Shown here: positions 43,678 through 52,746 of the stretch, one piece after another | How the letters are laid out: every line of letters starts with the position of its first letter | Numbering within the stretch: the first letter of the stretch is position 1 | Made by a program: the position numbers and the translations under genes | The notes under the pieces: model-generated | What the model was told of the DNA's origin: nothing | What the model saw: the letters and a program-made list of their open reading frames with translations, nothing else | Databases searched by the model: none | Source of the DNA: Hoeflea sp. 108 | GTDB taxonomy: Bacteria; Pseudomonadota; Alphaproteobacteria; Rhizobiales; Rhizobiaceae | DNA length: 64,000 bases | Assembly: GCF_000372965.1 (NCBI RefSeq) | Contig: NZ_KB890025.1 | Span: 124,001-188,000 of the forward strand | Direction: 5' to 3'

Positions 43678-44115
43678 CTATAATTTCGCCCGCGTGCTGC
43701 GTGGCGTGGCAAGGAGCAGGCTGGTCTCGCTGCCGGTGATGCCTGGAATCAGGCGGATGCGCCGCAGCACCGCGTCGAAATCGGATAATGTCTGCGTGCC
43801 TAGTTCGACGACGAGGTCCCAGCGGCCATTGGTCGTATGGATCTGCGATACTTCTGAAAAGCCGCCGAGCGCGCGCACAACCCTGTCCGAGACATGCCCC
43901 TCGATCTCGATCAGCATGATGCCGCGCACCGGCTGGTCGACGGCGTCAGCACGCAGGATCACCGTGTAGCCAATGATGTCGCCCGATTTCTCCAGCCGTT
44001 CCATACGCGAGCGGACGGTGGCGCGTGAGACGCCCAGGTCGATCCCGATGTCGGAGATGCTGCGCCGCCCGTGGTGGCGCAGGAGAGTTACGAGCCGCTT
44101 GTCGAGTTCGTCCAT
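43678..44115 (-). CDS. Lrp/AsnC family transcriptional regulator
   Basis: 145-residue regulator: an N-terminal winged HTH (LDKRLVTLLRHHGRRSISDI, SRATVRSRMERLEKSGDI) and a C-terminal RAM ligand-binding domain (GRWDLVVELGTQTLSDFD). Divergent from arginase and ornithine cyclodeaminase, so it most likely controls them in response to an amino acid such as arginine or ornithine, as do Lrp-type regulators next to such genes elsewhere. The intergenic region carries a 54-bp imperfect direct repeat. Confidence 0.9.
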   Translation of the reverse strand: MDELDKRLVTLLRHHGRRSISDIGIDLGVSRATVRSRMERLEKSGDIIGYTVILRADAVDQPVRGIMLIEIEGHVSDRVVRALGGFSEVSQIHTTNGRWDLVVELGTQTLSDFDAVLRRIRLIPGITGSETSLLLATPRSTRAKL

Positions 44116-44460
44116 TGTGGTTTTCCACTTCGCACAAATTAGCCGCCGTTTCGCAAGGCTTGCATATCGGAATCGCTAATACAATGGCCTCACGTCGCCT
44201 GACCTCACCAACCATCCGATGCGGGCGCGGACGGTGGTGCGCGGCAGGCGAGGGCTGGTCGCAACATAAGAGATGCTGCTCGGTCCGACGCGGGCGGCGA
44301 CAGGGCGACGACTCTTATCAAATTTGGCGGGAGATTTGTGCATTTTGAGAAATATTGCTGCCGTTTTGAGCAGAAAGCATATCGAAAGTGCCAATTCAGT
44401 GGCTTCATATTGCCAGCCGCCATCGGTTCAATCGTGACCTGATTGACACGGGTTTGACCA
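44116..44460. promoter_or_regulatory. Lrp/arginase divergent promoter with 54-bp direct repeat
   Basis: Copies at 44139-44192 and 44354-44407 share 36 of 54 positions by hand alignment, including GCCGTTT, GCATATCG and TGGC. One copy lies next to the regulator start, the other near the arginase start. This is what an autoregulated Lrp-type system with a long, multi-site operator would look like. No other gene in the 345 bp. Confidence 0.55.
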
Positions 44461-45381
44461 ATGCACTGCAAAATCATCGGAGTTCCGCTTCAGGACGGCG
44501 CTGGCCGCATGGGCTGCGAGATGGGGCCGAGCGCGCTGCGCACGGCGGGCATCGCGCCAGCCCTTGCCGAGCTTGGCCACGAGGTCACCGACCTCTGCAA
44601 CATCGCGCCCAGGCCTGTGCGGGTAGATATCCATCCCAATCCCGCGCTGAAGGCACTACCGGAGATCGCTGGCTGGACTGCGGCTATTTCCGAGGCGGCT
44701 TATGCTGCAAGCGCCGACGGCATGCCGATCTTCATGGGCGGCGACCATGCGCTGTCGGCTGGCTCGGTTTCGGGCATCGCCCGCCGCGCCGCCGAGACGG
44801 GCCGGCCGCTGTTTGTGCTCTGGCTCGATGCTCATCCCGATTTCCACACGCTCGACACCACCGCCAGCGGCAATCTGCATGGCGTGCCTCTGGCCTATGC
44901 CAGCGGCCTCGATGGCTTCGAGGGTTACTTCCCCAAGCTTGCGGCACCAGTCGACCCGAGGCGCGTCTGCACGCTCGGCCTGCGCAGCGTCGATCCGGCC
45001 GAGCGCCGGGCGTTGACCCAGGCGGGCGTCACCGTTCACGACATGCGCACCATCGACGAGCACGGACTGGCCCCGCTTCTGCGCGCCTTCCTCGAGCGCG
45101 TCTCGGCCGAGAACGGCCTGTTGCATGTCAGCCTCGACGTCGATTTCCTCGACCCAGCGATCGCACCAGCGGTCGGCACCACCGTTCCCGGCGGCGCCAC
45201 TTTCCGCGAGGCGCATCTTGCAATGGAAATGCTGCATGACAGCGGGCTGGTCACCAGCCTCGATCTCGTCGAACTCAACCCCTTCCTCGATGAACGCGGC
45301 CGCACAGCAATCCTGATGGTGGATCTCGTCGCCAGCCTGATGGGCCGCCGCATCATGGACCGTCCGACCAGGAGCTTTTGA
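44461..45381 (+). CDS. rocF: Arginase
   Basis: Hydrolyses L-arginine to ornithine and urea with a binuclear Mn centre. Metal-ligand motifs are GGDHALSAG, LDAHPDFHT and SLDVDFLDPA, followed by ELNPFLDERGRT. The 306 residues fit the family. Directly followed by ornithine cyclodeaminase with a TGATG junction, giving an arginine-to-proline route. Agmatinase or formiminoglutamase can be hard to separate from arginase by motif, but the partner gene makes arginase the best call. Confidence 0.9.
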   Translation: MHCKIIGVPLQDGAGRMGCEMGPSALRTAGIAPALAELGHEVTDLCNIAPRPVRVDIHPNPALKALPEIAGWTAAISEAAYAASADGMPIFMGGDHALSAGSVSGIARRAAETGRPLFVLWLDAHPDFHTLDTTASGNLHGVPLAYASGLDGFEGYFPKLAAPVDPRRVCTLGLRSVDPAERRALTQAGVTVHDMRTIDEHGLAPLLRAFLERVSAENGLLHVSLDVDFLDPAIAPAVGTTVPGGATFREAHLAMEMLHDSGLVTSLDLVELNPFLDERGRTAILMVDLVASLMGRRIMDRPTRSF

Positions 45382-46439
45382 TGACCGCCGCCAGTCTCAA
45401 CATCGTGCCTTTCGTCAGCGTCGACAACATGATGACGCTGGTTCTCGAAATCGGCGTCGACCGCTTCCTCGGCGAGCTCGCCGGCTACATCGAGGAGGAT
45501 TTCCGCCGCTGGGAGCTGTTCGACAAGACGCCGCGCGTCGCCTCGCACAGCCATGACGGCGTCATCGAGTTGATGCCGACCAGCGACGGCCAGATGTACG
45601 GCTTCAAATATGTCAACGGCCACCCCAAGAACACGCGCGAGGGCCTGCAGACGGTCACCGCCTTCGGCGTGCTGGCCGATGTCGGCTCGGGCTATCCGAT
45701 GCTGCTTACCGAGATGACCATCCTGACGGCACTGCGCACGGCAGCCACTTCGGCGGTCGCAGCCAAGTATCTGGCGCCCAAGGGCTCGGACACCATGGCG
45801 ATTATCGGCAATGGCGCCCAGTCGGAGTTCCAGGCGCTGGCCTTCAAGAAGCTGCTCGGCATCGACAAGCTGCGTCTCTACGATATCGACATCGAGGCGA
45901 GCCGCAAATGCGCCCGCAACCTCGAGGGGCAGGGCTTCGACATCGTCGTCTGCAAGTCTGGCCAGGAGGCGGTCGAGGGCGCACACATCATCACAACCGT
46001 CACCGCCGACAAGCAGTGCGCCACCATTCTCACCGACAATATGGTCGGTTCAGGGGTGCACATCAACGCCGTCGGTGGCGACTGCCCTGGCAAGACCGAG
46101 CTGCACCGCGACATCCTGCTGCGCTCGGAAATCATCGTCGAGTATCCGCCGCAGACGCGCATCGAGGGCGAGATCCAGCAACTCGAAGCCGACTATCCTG
46201 TCACCGAACTGTGGCAGGTGATTGCAGGCAAGGCCACCGGCCGCGCCAGCGACCGCCAGGTGACGCTGTTCGACTCTGTCGGCTTCGCCATCGAGGACTT
46301 TTCGGCACTGCGCTATGTCCGCGACGTGCTGCGCCAGACCAGGCACTATGAGGAGCTCGACCTGCTCGCCGATCCGGACGAACCACGCGATCTGTTCGGC
46401 ATGCTTCTGCGCCACCGGAAGAAGATAGGCCAGGCCTGA
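45381..46439 (+). CDS. Ornithine cyclodeaminase
   Basis: Converts L-ornithine to L-proline and ammonia using bound NAD. The NAD-binding stretch IIGNGAQSEFQALAF (about 135-149) and the KYVNGHPKNTREGLQTV substrate region are characteristic of the ornithine cyclodeaminase/mu-crystallin family. The ATG at 45381 overlaps the arginase stop (TGATG) and is preceded by AGGAG. Product length 352 is typical. Together with arginase and the divergent Lrp gene this is a complete catabolic unit. Confidence 0.92.
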   Translation: MTAASLNIVPFVSVDNMMTLVLEIGVDRFLGELAGYIEEDFRRWELFDKTPRVASHSHDGVIELMPTSDGQMYGFKYVNGHPKNTREGLQTVTAFGVLADVGSGYPMLLTEMTILTALRTAATSAVAAKYLAPKGSDTMAIIGNGAQSEFQALAFKKLLGIDKLRLYDIDIEASRKCARNLEGQGFDIVVCKSGQEAVEGAHIITTVTADKQCATILTDNMVGSGVHINAVGGDCPGKTELHRDILLRSEIIVEYPPQTRIEGEIQQLEADYPVTELWQVIAGKATGRASDRQVTLFDSVGFAIEDFSALRYVRDVLRQTRHYEELDLLADPDEPRDLFGMLLRHRKKIGQA

Positions 46440-46494
46440 GGACTGGTGTCTTGAGCGAGCGCGGCTCGCAACGATGAGCGTCAGGCCACCCCCT

Positions 46495-46600
46495 AGAGCG
46501 TTTCCGCCTTTCTTCTAATCGCGGAAACCCTCTATCTCTTTGTTTTTGCGCAATTCCCGACGGAAAATCGCTGCACGCTTTTTCTGGAGTTGCCTAGGTC
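46495..46600. repeat. Rhizobial-type intergenic palindromic repeat
   Basis: AGAGCGTTTCCGC (46495-46507) and GCGGAAACCCTCT (46521-46533) form arms with one mismatch; the adjoining AT-rich block to about 46600 has the look of the interspersed elements common after genes in rhizobia (RIME-like). It ends at the racemase stop codon. Only one copy of this type is in the window, so its repeated nature is from general knowledge. Confidence 0.5.
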
Positions 46601-47253
46601 GAGACGAGACCGAGAAGCCGTTCGATCGCACTCGGGATCGGGGCGATGACGGGTGTGCCGAACAGCGGCTGAAGCTGCTCCGCCGCCTGACCCAGCGGGC
46701 CACCGCCGATGATGACGGCCTCGGCACCGTCGAGCTCGATGCACTGGCGCACGGCTTCCGCCAGCGACTGCTGCAGTAATACGGGGTCGCTTGCCACCGC
46801 CACCGGGTCGCCAGGTGTGCAGCGTATGCCGGTGTAAAGATGGGTGAGGCCGAGATCACGGGCCCGACCGGCGATCGCTTCGGTAAGCTCAGGCGTCGAG
46901 GTGGCCACGCCGAACCTGCGGCCGCCCTGCGAGGCCTCGATCATCGAGGCCTCGCAGATGCCGACGACCGGTACGCCGACACGCTCACGCAGGGCCGCCA
47001 GGCCTGGATCGCCGAAGGCGCTTACCACGATGCCCCGGCAATTCTGGTCATGCCCGGCTCCGATCTCGATCACCTGTTCGGCGGCAGCGGCAAGCTGCTC
47101 GCTGTTGACGATCATCTTCGGGTTCCGGGTGGCCGTGGCGATTGCCACGGCCGTCCGTCCTGTCGCCGCCTTGCTGGCGATCGCGTGCATCATGTCGCTT
47201 GTCGCATGCGAGCTGTTCGGGTTGATCAACAGGATATGTGCAGTCATCGTCAT
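46594..47253 (-). CDS. Asp/Glu/hydantoin racemase family protein without the usual catalytic cysteines
   Basis: 219-residue protein of the hydantoin/allantoin racemase family, starting ILLINPNSSHATSDMM. The first catalytic Cys site, normally ACFGDPGL, reads SAFGDPGL here (Ala79); the second, normally LGCAG-like, reads IGGGP (Gly184). A Cys at 100 is close to neither. Racemisation by the two-base mechanism is doubtful, so another reaction or a binding role is possible. Its ATG overlaps the end of the transporter gene by 4 bp, so the two are coupled. Confidence 0.8.
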   Translation of the reverse strand: MTMTAHILLINPNSSHATSDMMHAIASKAATGRTAVAIATATRNPKMIVNSEQLAAAAEQVIEIGAGHDQNCRGIVVSAFGDPGLAALRERVGVPVVGICEASMIEASQGGRRFGVATSTPELTEAIAGRARDLGLTHLYTGIRCTPGDPVAVASDPVLLQQSLAEAVRQCIELDGAEAVIIGGGPLGQAAEQLQPLFGTPVIAPIPSAIERLLGLVST

Positions 47254-48701
47254 GCTCTTGCTTCAACGCGGGCGGGCGAGATTTCGGTTTCCTCGGGCTC
47301 GGCGCGCTGGGTCAGGTCTTCCATCGACATGCCGTAGGTCTCCGGCCCGAGCTGGATGCAGAAGGCAAAGACCGCATACATGCCGGCTGCCAGGCCGAAC
47401 ACGCCGATCATGCCGTAGCTGTCGAACAGCGCACCGGCGACTGTGGGAATGAACGAACCGGCCGCCGAGCCGGTGGCCAGGATGAAGGCCACGCCGAAGG
47501 CGCGGATGCGGGTCGGGAACAGCTCCGGCGCATAGATCCAGATCGAGGTGTTGAGCAACAGCACGAAGAACTGGAAGATCGCGCCGAACATCAGCACCAG
47601 GTAGATGTTGGTGCCGAGATAGACGATCGACACGGCGGCCAGGCAGGCGCAGATGGCGCCCAGGGTCAGCACCTTCTTGCGCGGGAAGTAGTAGCCGAAC
47701 ATGGACGCGGCGATGGCGCCGAGCACGCTGCCGCTCTGGATGATCATCGAATAGAGTAGGCTGCCCTGGAGCGTGTAGCCCATCGAAACGAAGATGATGG
47801 GCATCAAGGTCAGCACCGAAAGCTGGGCACCGTAGCTCATCAGGATGGCGATGGCGACCGGGATGGTGCGGCCGATGAAGGGTGCGCGGAACAACTCTTT
47901 CCAGTCGCTCCTGGTCGGCTTGGCGTCCTTTGCCAGATCAGCGCTCAGATGCTCGCGCACCACCAGGTTCTTGGGCCGAAGCGTGCCGGACTCCAGGATG
48001 GACAGCACCTTGTTGGCCTCGGCGATCTTGCCCTGCGAGGCCAGGAAGCGCGGCGTTTCGGGTACGAAACGACGATAGAACACCACCAACAGTGCCGGCA
48101 GAGCCAATGCGGCGAACAGCCAGCGCCAGGCGTTTTCGCCCGGGAACAAAGTGAAGATCATCAGGCCGAAAGCGGGTGCCAGGAAGTTGCCGAAGCCGCC
48201 GGCGCCGACATTGACCAGGCCGGCTGCGGTGCCGCGGAATTTGGGCGAGCAGAACTCCGACAGCATGGTGACGGCAGTCGAGATTTCGCCGCCGACGCCG
48301 AAGCCGACGATGGCACGGGCAAAGCACAGCGTGGCGAAACTGGGCGCCAGGGCGCAGGCCGCCGAGCCGATGGTGAACAGCAGCAGATTGATGGTCAGCA
48401 TCACGCGCCGGCCGTAGCGGTCGCCGAGGATGCCCGACAGAAGGCGGCCAATGGCCGCGCTTCCGAAGGTGATCGTATTGAGGAAGCCGATATCGGCGCC
48501 GGTCAGGCCCCAATGCTCCTTCAGCATCGGTCCGGCCACGCCGATGGTGTTCTGCTCGAAGCTGTCGAACAGGCAGCCGATGAGCACAAGCGCGATGATC
48601 TGCTTGTGTGCCCCCGTCACGCCGATGCGGCTCAGCGCCGTTTCCATTTGCTTGATCACCGGCGATGATTTGCCGGATGACATCATCCCTTCCGCTGCCA
48701 T
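47250..48701 (-). CDS. MFS transporter, 12-helix
   Basis: Major facilitator with the loop motifs GRLLSGILGDRYGRRV and PETPRFLASQGK of the sugar/aromatic-acid symporter groups, about 12 helices and a large central loop. AGGAG stands 4 nt before the ATG. It precedes the racemase-like gene with a 4-bp overlap and is divergent from an RpiR-type regulator; the palindromic operator lies 29 bp upstream of its start. Substrate unknown; an amino-acid derivative or hydantoin-like compound would suit the neighbour. Confidence 0.88.
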   Translation of the reverse strand: MAAEGMMSSGKSSPVIKQMETALSRIGVTGAHKQIIALVLIGCLFDSFEQNTIGVAGPMLKEHWGLTGADIGFLNTITFGSAAIGRLLSGILGDRYGRRVMLTINLLLFTIGSAACALAPSFATLCFARAIVGFGVGGEISTAVTMLSEFCSPKFRGTAAGLVNVGAGGFGNFLAPAFGLMIFTLFPGENAWRWLFAALALPALLVVFYRRFVPETPRFLASQGKIAEANKVLSILESGTLRPKNLVVREHLSADLAKDAKPTRSDWKELFRAPFIGRTIPVAIAILMSYGAQLSVLTLMPIIFVSMGYTLQGSLLYSMIIQSGSVLGAIAASMFGYYFPRKKVLTLGAICACLAAVSIVYLGTNIYLVLMFGAIFQFFVLLLNTSIWIYAPELFPTRIRAFGVAFILATGSAAGSFIPTVAGALFDSYGMIGVFGLAAGMYAVFAFCIQLGPETYGMSMEDLTQRAEPEETEISPARVEARA

Positions 48702-48729
48702 GGTCTCTCCTCCCTTGGCTCAACCAGAT

Positions 48730-48775
48730 GTGAAAACTGATTTTCACAAAGGTATCACATGAAATTGAGATTTTA
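48730..48775. promoter_or_regulatory. Tandem palindromic operator between MFS gene and RpiR regulator
   Basis: GTGAAAA-CTGA-TTTTCAC (48730-48747) is a perfect palindrome with 7-bp arms. A second, imperfect copy TGAAAT-TGAG-ATTTTA (48760-48775) has its centre 29 bp further, nearly three helical turns. The sites sit in the MFS promoter and are the obvious candidates for binding by the divergent regulator. Confidence 0.65.
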
Positions 48776-48954
48776 CAACCCGATCTTGCGAAGCTTGCCG
48801 GCTGTGTGAATTGCGTTACCGCCGAAAGTGGTTATGTCTTTGTGATTCCTGTGCGTTTGGCGCGGGAGCGCGCGTGATCGGGCGCTGTGATGCCTTGCGG
48901 CGGCGCCGGATAGGCGCGACAGTGTGGCGGACTGGGCGAATGGCGGAAGGCGCT

Positions 48955-49797
48955 ATGGCATCGAAGGAAAGGTCGTTCCTCTTCCGCGTCAGGGAGGCGC
49001 TCGAGGATCTTCACCCGGCCGAGCGCAGGCTGGGCGACTTTGTCTGCGACTTCCCCGGCGAGCTGGCCAGTTACTCGGCCTCGGAGCTTGCGACGCTCGC
49101 CCAGGTGTCCAATGCGACCGTCTCGCGTTTCGTCAAGCGACTCGGCTACGAGAATTACGAAGAGGCGCGCCGCGCGGCCCGCGAGGAAAGGCAAACCGGC
49201 TCGCGCCTGTTCCTGACCACCTCGGCAGATGCGGCCGGCACTCAGTCGCTGTCAGCCCATGTTGCCCAGGGCATCGCCAATATCGAAGGCACTTTCTCCG
49301 GCATCACCGACAGCCAGATCGATGACGTCGTCGACGCAATGCTTCAGGCCCGCAAGGTCTGGGTGATGGGCTTTCGCAGCAGCCACCCTTTTGCCGACTA
49401 CCTGCAATGGCAGATGACGCAGGTGATTGAAAACATCGTCGCCATTCCCGGCGGCGGGCAGACGCTGGGCGAACATCTGGTCAGCGTTGGCAAGGACGAT
49501 GTGGTCGTGGTCTTCGGTATGCGCCGCCGTGTTGCCCGCATGGACATGGTGCTTGAGGCAATCGAACGGAGCGGCGCTCGGCTGCTCTACATCACCGACG
49601 AGGGCCTGCCCCACCGCCAGAGTGCCGCCTGGCATTTCCGCTGCCAGACCCTGGCGCCTGGACCGCTGTTCAACCATGTCGCCGTCATGGCGATCTGCCA
49701 CCTGCTTGCCACCCGCGCCATCGAGCGCGCCGGCGCCAATGGCCGTGCCCGCCTCAGGGGCATCGAGGCCATTGGCGATGCCCTCGAGGAACTCTAG
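48955..49797 (+). CDS. MurR/RpiR family transcriptional regulator
   Basis: N-terminal RpiR helix-turn-helix (ATLAQVSNATVSRFVKRLGY, about 44-63) and a C-terminal SIS phosphosugar-binding domain (VWVMGFRSSHPFADYLQ onward). 280 residues from the ATG at 48955, which has GGAAGG at good spacing; ATG 48940 is an alternative. Divergent from the MFS-racemase pair and presumably their repressor or activator through the palindromes at 48730-48775. The ligand would be a phosphosugar or a related small molecule. Confidence 0.9.
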   Translation: MASKERSFLFRVREALEDLHPAERRLGDFVCDFPGELASYSASELATLAQVSNATVSRFVKRLGYENYEEARRAAREERQTGSRLFLTTSADAAGTQSLSAHVAQGIANIEGTFSGITDSQIDDVVDAMLQARKVWVMGFRSSHPFADYLQWQMTQVIENIVAIPGGGQTLGEHLVSVGKDDVVVVFGMRRRVARMDMVLEAIERSGARLLYITDEGLPHRQSAAWHFRCQTLAPGPLFNHVAVMAICHLLATRAIERAGANGRARLRGIEAIGDALEEL

Positions 49798-49976
49798 CCG
49801 CGGGCCAAACGGGTCAAAAAAAATCTTCGTGCGGCAACCCATTGGGAACGCTCGGGAGTGCCCGCCCGGCTGTGCCAAAACGGCTCTGATCCTGTCTGCC
49901 AGGGCCGATTTCGGAAGGAACTGTTAACCATCGGTTCCTATTGCTCAGGGGACGTTCAAACCGGCGAGTCCTCAGT

Positions 49977-52661
49977 ATGGCATCCATGCGTTTTCCCAGG
50001 GCAAATCTATCTGGCACTGACTCCGGGGAGGGTGAGCAGCACCGCCACGAGGCCGCGCGCGAGCAGGCGCATGTGGTCGATTTTGCCGGCCGCATTGTCA
50101 ACCTGCGCGGCAACGAACACACCTATATGAAGCCCAAGGATGACGGCGCGGTGTTCCCGAATTTCGGCGGCAACGAGGGCGAATTCGCCCGCCCGGGCTG
50201 GCAGGACTATTTCTTCCTCGCTCCCAATGTGCGCTTCACCCGCACGCCCGACCGCGAGGTCAAGAAGATCAAGCCCGAGGACGGCGAGCAGGTGCACGAC
50301 GAGCCGGTCCAGCAGGCGCCAGCCCAGCCGGTCGCGGCTGCACCCCAAACCGCACCGCAGGCTTCCTCCCAAGCTTCGAGTTCAGCCGCCGTTGCCAGGC
50401 CTGCCGCAGTGACGCCTGTGCAGTCGCGCCCGGCAGAACCTTCGTTGCAGCGCGTCGTCGAGAGCGCCCAGGTGCTGACCCCGGCTGCGCCCGTGCACGC
50501 CCCGACCGCGCCCGCAATGGCTGCCGCCCATGCCACCACGCGCCATCAGGCGGTTGTGGACGCTGCGACCGTTGCTCCGACCACCGCGTTCAGTGCGCGC
50601 TGGTCTTATCTGTCGGATCACGCCTTCTTCGAATTTGGCGCGCCCTATGCAGGCGAGTTGTTGCCCCAGACGGCAGCGGCTGCCACGCCTGTTGTCGTCC
50701 AGGCACCGCGACCAGCTTTTGTCGCTCCCGTGCGGGTGGCCGCTCCGGCGCCAGCCACGGCATCCCGCCGCACCACGTCCAGGCCGGCATCGGTGGCTGA
50801 TGTGACTGCGCTCTACAGGGTCATCGAGTGCCCGACGCCGAACCATCCGGTAGTCGCAGACGTCGAAGCTCTGGCCACCACGGTTACGGTCGAGACGCTC
50901 GAGCCAATCGCCGCGACGCCTGCCGTCGCTCCGGCGCCTGAGATTCCGGTCGCCGCAGTGGAGGAGGCCGTGGCTGTCGAAACGACAGCGGAGGTCAAGA
51001 CGCCGACGCGTGTCGCTGCCAACGATGCAGCGCCGGCAGTGGCGTCACGGACCGTCGAAATCACCATGCCGGCTCCGCGCCAGACGCCGTCCTTGCCGAT
51101 GGCCGGCAAGCTCATGCAGTTCGAGCCCGGCGAGAACTATGAGCTTCCGTCAGAGGAGTTGCTGCAGCAGCCGCCGGAAGGGCAGGGCTTCTACATGTCG
51201 CAGGAGCGGCTGGAGCAGAATGCTGACCTTCTCGAAAGCGTGCTCGAGGACTTCGGCGTCAAGGGCGAGATCATCCATGTCCGCCCGGGCCCGGTGGTCA
51301 CCCTCTACGAATTCGAGCCGGCGCCAGGCGTGAAGTCGTCGCGGGTCATTGGCCTTGCCGACGACATCGCCCGCTCCATGTCGGCGATCTCAGCGCGCGT
51401 CGCCGTCATCCCGGGTCGCAACGTCATCGGCATCGAGCTGCCCAATGAGACCCGCGAGACAGTCTATTTCCGCGAGTTGATCGAGTCCGACGGCTTCCGC
51501 AACACCTCGTGCAAGCTGGCGCTCTGCCTGGGCAAGACCATCGGCGGCGAACCCGTCATCGCCGAACTTGCCAAGATGCCCCATCTGCTTGTCGCCGGCA
51601 CCACCGGCTCGGGCAAGTCGGTCGCCATCAACACCATGATCCTGTCGCTGCTCTACCGGCTGAAGCCGGAGGAATGCCGCTTGATCATGGTCGATCCCAA
51701 GATGCTGGAGCTTTCGGTCTATGACGGCATCCCGCATCTTCTGACCCCCGTCGTCACCGATCCCAAAAAGGCGGTCACCGCGCTGAAATGGGCGGTGCGC
51801 GAAATGGAGGACCGCTATCGCAAGATGGCACGGCTCGGCGTGCGCAACATCGACGGTTACAACCAGCGCGCGGCGATCGCCCGCGACAAGGGTGAGACCG
51901 TGGTGATGCAGGTGCAGACCGGCTTCGAAAAGGGCACCGGCGCGCCGCTGTTCGAGGAGCAGGAAATCGACCTCGCACCGATGCCCTATATCGTCGTCAT
52001 CGTCGACGAGATGGCCGACCTCATGATGGTCGCGGGCAAGGAGATCGAGGGCGCCATCCAGCGCCTCGCCCAGATGGCGCGTGCCGCCGGCATCCATCTG
52101 ATCATGGCGACCCAGCGTCCCTCGGTCGACGTCATCACCGGCACCATCAAGGCCAACTTCCCGACCCGCATCTCGTTCCAGGTGACGTCGAAGATCGACA
52201 GCCGCACCATCCTCGGTGAGCAGGGCGCTGAACAGCTGCTCGGCCAGGGCGACATGCTGCACATGGCCGGCGGCGGCCGTATCGCCCGTGTCCACGGCCC
52301 GTTCGTCTCCGATGCCGAGGTCGAGCACGTGGTTGCCCACCTCAAGGCCCAGGGACGGCCAGAATATCTTGAGACCGTCACCGCCGACGAGGAGGACGAA
52401 GCGCCTGAGGTCGACGACAGCGCGGTCTTCGACAAGAGCGCCATGGGTGCCGAGGATGGCGACAACATCTATGACGAGGCGGTCAAGGTGGTGCTGCGCG
52501 ACAAGAAGTGCTCGACCTCCTACATCCAGCGCCGCCTTGGCATCGGCTACAACCGTGCGGCGTCGCTGGTCGAGCGCATGGAAAAGGAAGGCATCGTCGG
52601 CGCTCCCAACCATGTCGGCAAGCGCGAGATCATGCTCGGCAAGCGTGAAGAGATGGATTGA
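49977..52661 (+). CDS. ftsK: FtsK-type DNA translocase without the membrane domain
   Basis: Hexameric dsDNA pump for chromosome dimer resolution and terminus segregation. The motor domain has Walker A GTTGSGKS (around residue 541), VDEMADLMM as Walker B and ATQRPSVDVITGTIKANFP; the C-terminal gamma winged helix (VVLRDKKCSTSYIQRRLGIG) reads polar DNA motifs. The N-terminal 400 residues are an Ala/Pro/Val-rich linker with no membrane helix, so this is a soluble paralogue and a membrane-anchored FtsK should exist elsewhere. The start is uncertain (ATG 49977 or 49986). Ends in a UUCG hairpin. Confidence 0.88.
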   Translation: MASMRFPRANLSGTDSGEGEQHRHEAAREQAHVVDFAGRIVNLRGNEHTYMKPKDDGAVFPNFGGNEGEFARPGWQDYFFLAPNVRFTRTPDREVKKIKPEDGEQVHDEPVQQAPAQPVAAAPQTAPQASSQASSSAAVARPAAVTPVQSRPAEPSLQRVVESAQVLTPAAPVHAPTAPAMAAAHATTRHQAVVDAATVAPTTAFSARWSYLSDHAFFEFGAPYAGELLPQTAAAATPVVVQAPRPAFVAPVRVAAPAPATASRRTTSRPASVADVTALYRVIECPTPNHPVVADVEALATTVTVETLEPIAATPAVAPAPEIPVAAVEEAVAVETTAEVKTPTRVAANDAAPAVASRTVEITMPAPRQTPSLPMAGKLMQFEPGENYELPSEELLQQPPEGQGFYMSQERLEQNADLLESVLEDFGVKGEIIHVRPGPVVTLYEFEPAPGVKSSRVIGLADDIARSMSAISARVAVIPGRNVIGIELPNETRETVYFRELIESDGFRNTSCKLALCLGKTIGGEPVIAELAKMPHLLVAGTTGSGKSVAINTMILSLLYRLKPEECRLIMVDPKMLELSVYDGIPHLLTPVVTDPKKAVTALKWAVREMEDRYRKMARLGVRNIDGYNQRAAIARDKGETVVMQVQTGFEKGTGAPLFEEQEIDLAPMPYIVVIVDEMADLMMVAGKEIEGAIQRLAQMARAAGIHLIMATQRPSVDVITGTIKANFPTRISFQVTSKIDSRTILGEQGAEQLLGQGDMLHMAGGGRIARVHGPFVSDAEVEHVVAHLKAQGRPEYLETVTADEEDEAPEVDDSAVFDKSAMGAEDGDNIYDEAVKVVLRDKKCSTSYIQRRLGIGYNRAASLVERMEKEGIVGAPNHVGKREIMLGKREEMD

Positions 52662-52675
52662 GCGCTTCGGCGCTC
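52660..52675 (+). terminator. UUCG tetraloop hairpin at the ftsK stop
   Basis: GAGCGC-TTCG-GCGCTC directly after the ftsK TGA: six perfect pairs with a very stable UUCG loop and no U-run. A near-identical copy is at 53692-53707, in the ftsK fragment. Confidence 0.55.
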
Positions 52676-52692
52676 ATCGATAGATCACAAAG

Positions 52693-52724
52693 AACAGGCC
52701 GCGCATTGCGCGGCCTGTTTTCTT
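52693..52724. terminator. Bidirectional rho-independent terminator
   Basis: 12-bp perfect stem, AACAGGCCGCGC (52693-52704) and GCGCGGCCTGTT (52708-52719), with a 3-base loop and TTTCTT following on the + strand and a shorter T-rich tail on the other strand. It lies between the convergent ftsK and outer-membrane protein genes and should serve both. Confidence 0.85.
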
Positions 52725-52746
52725 AGTAATTCCATGAGGGGCGTAC

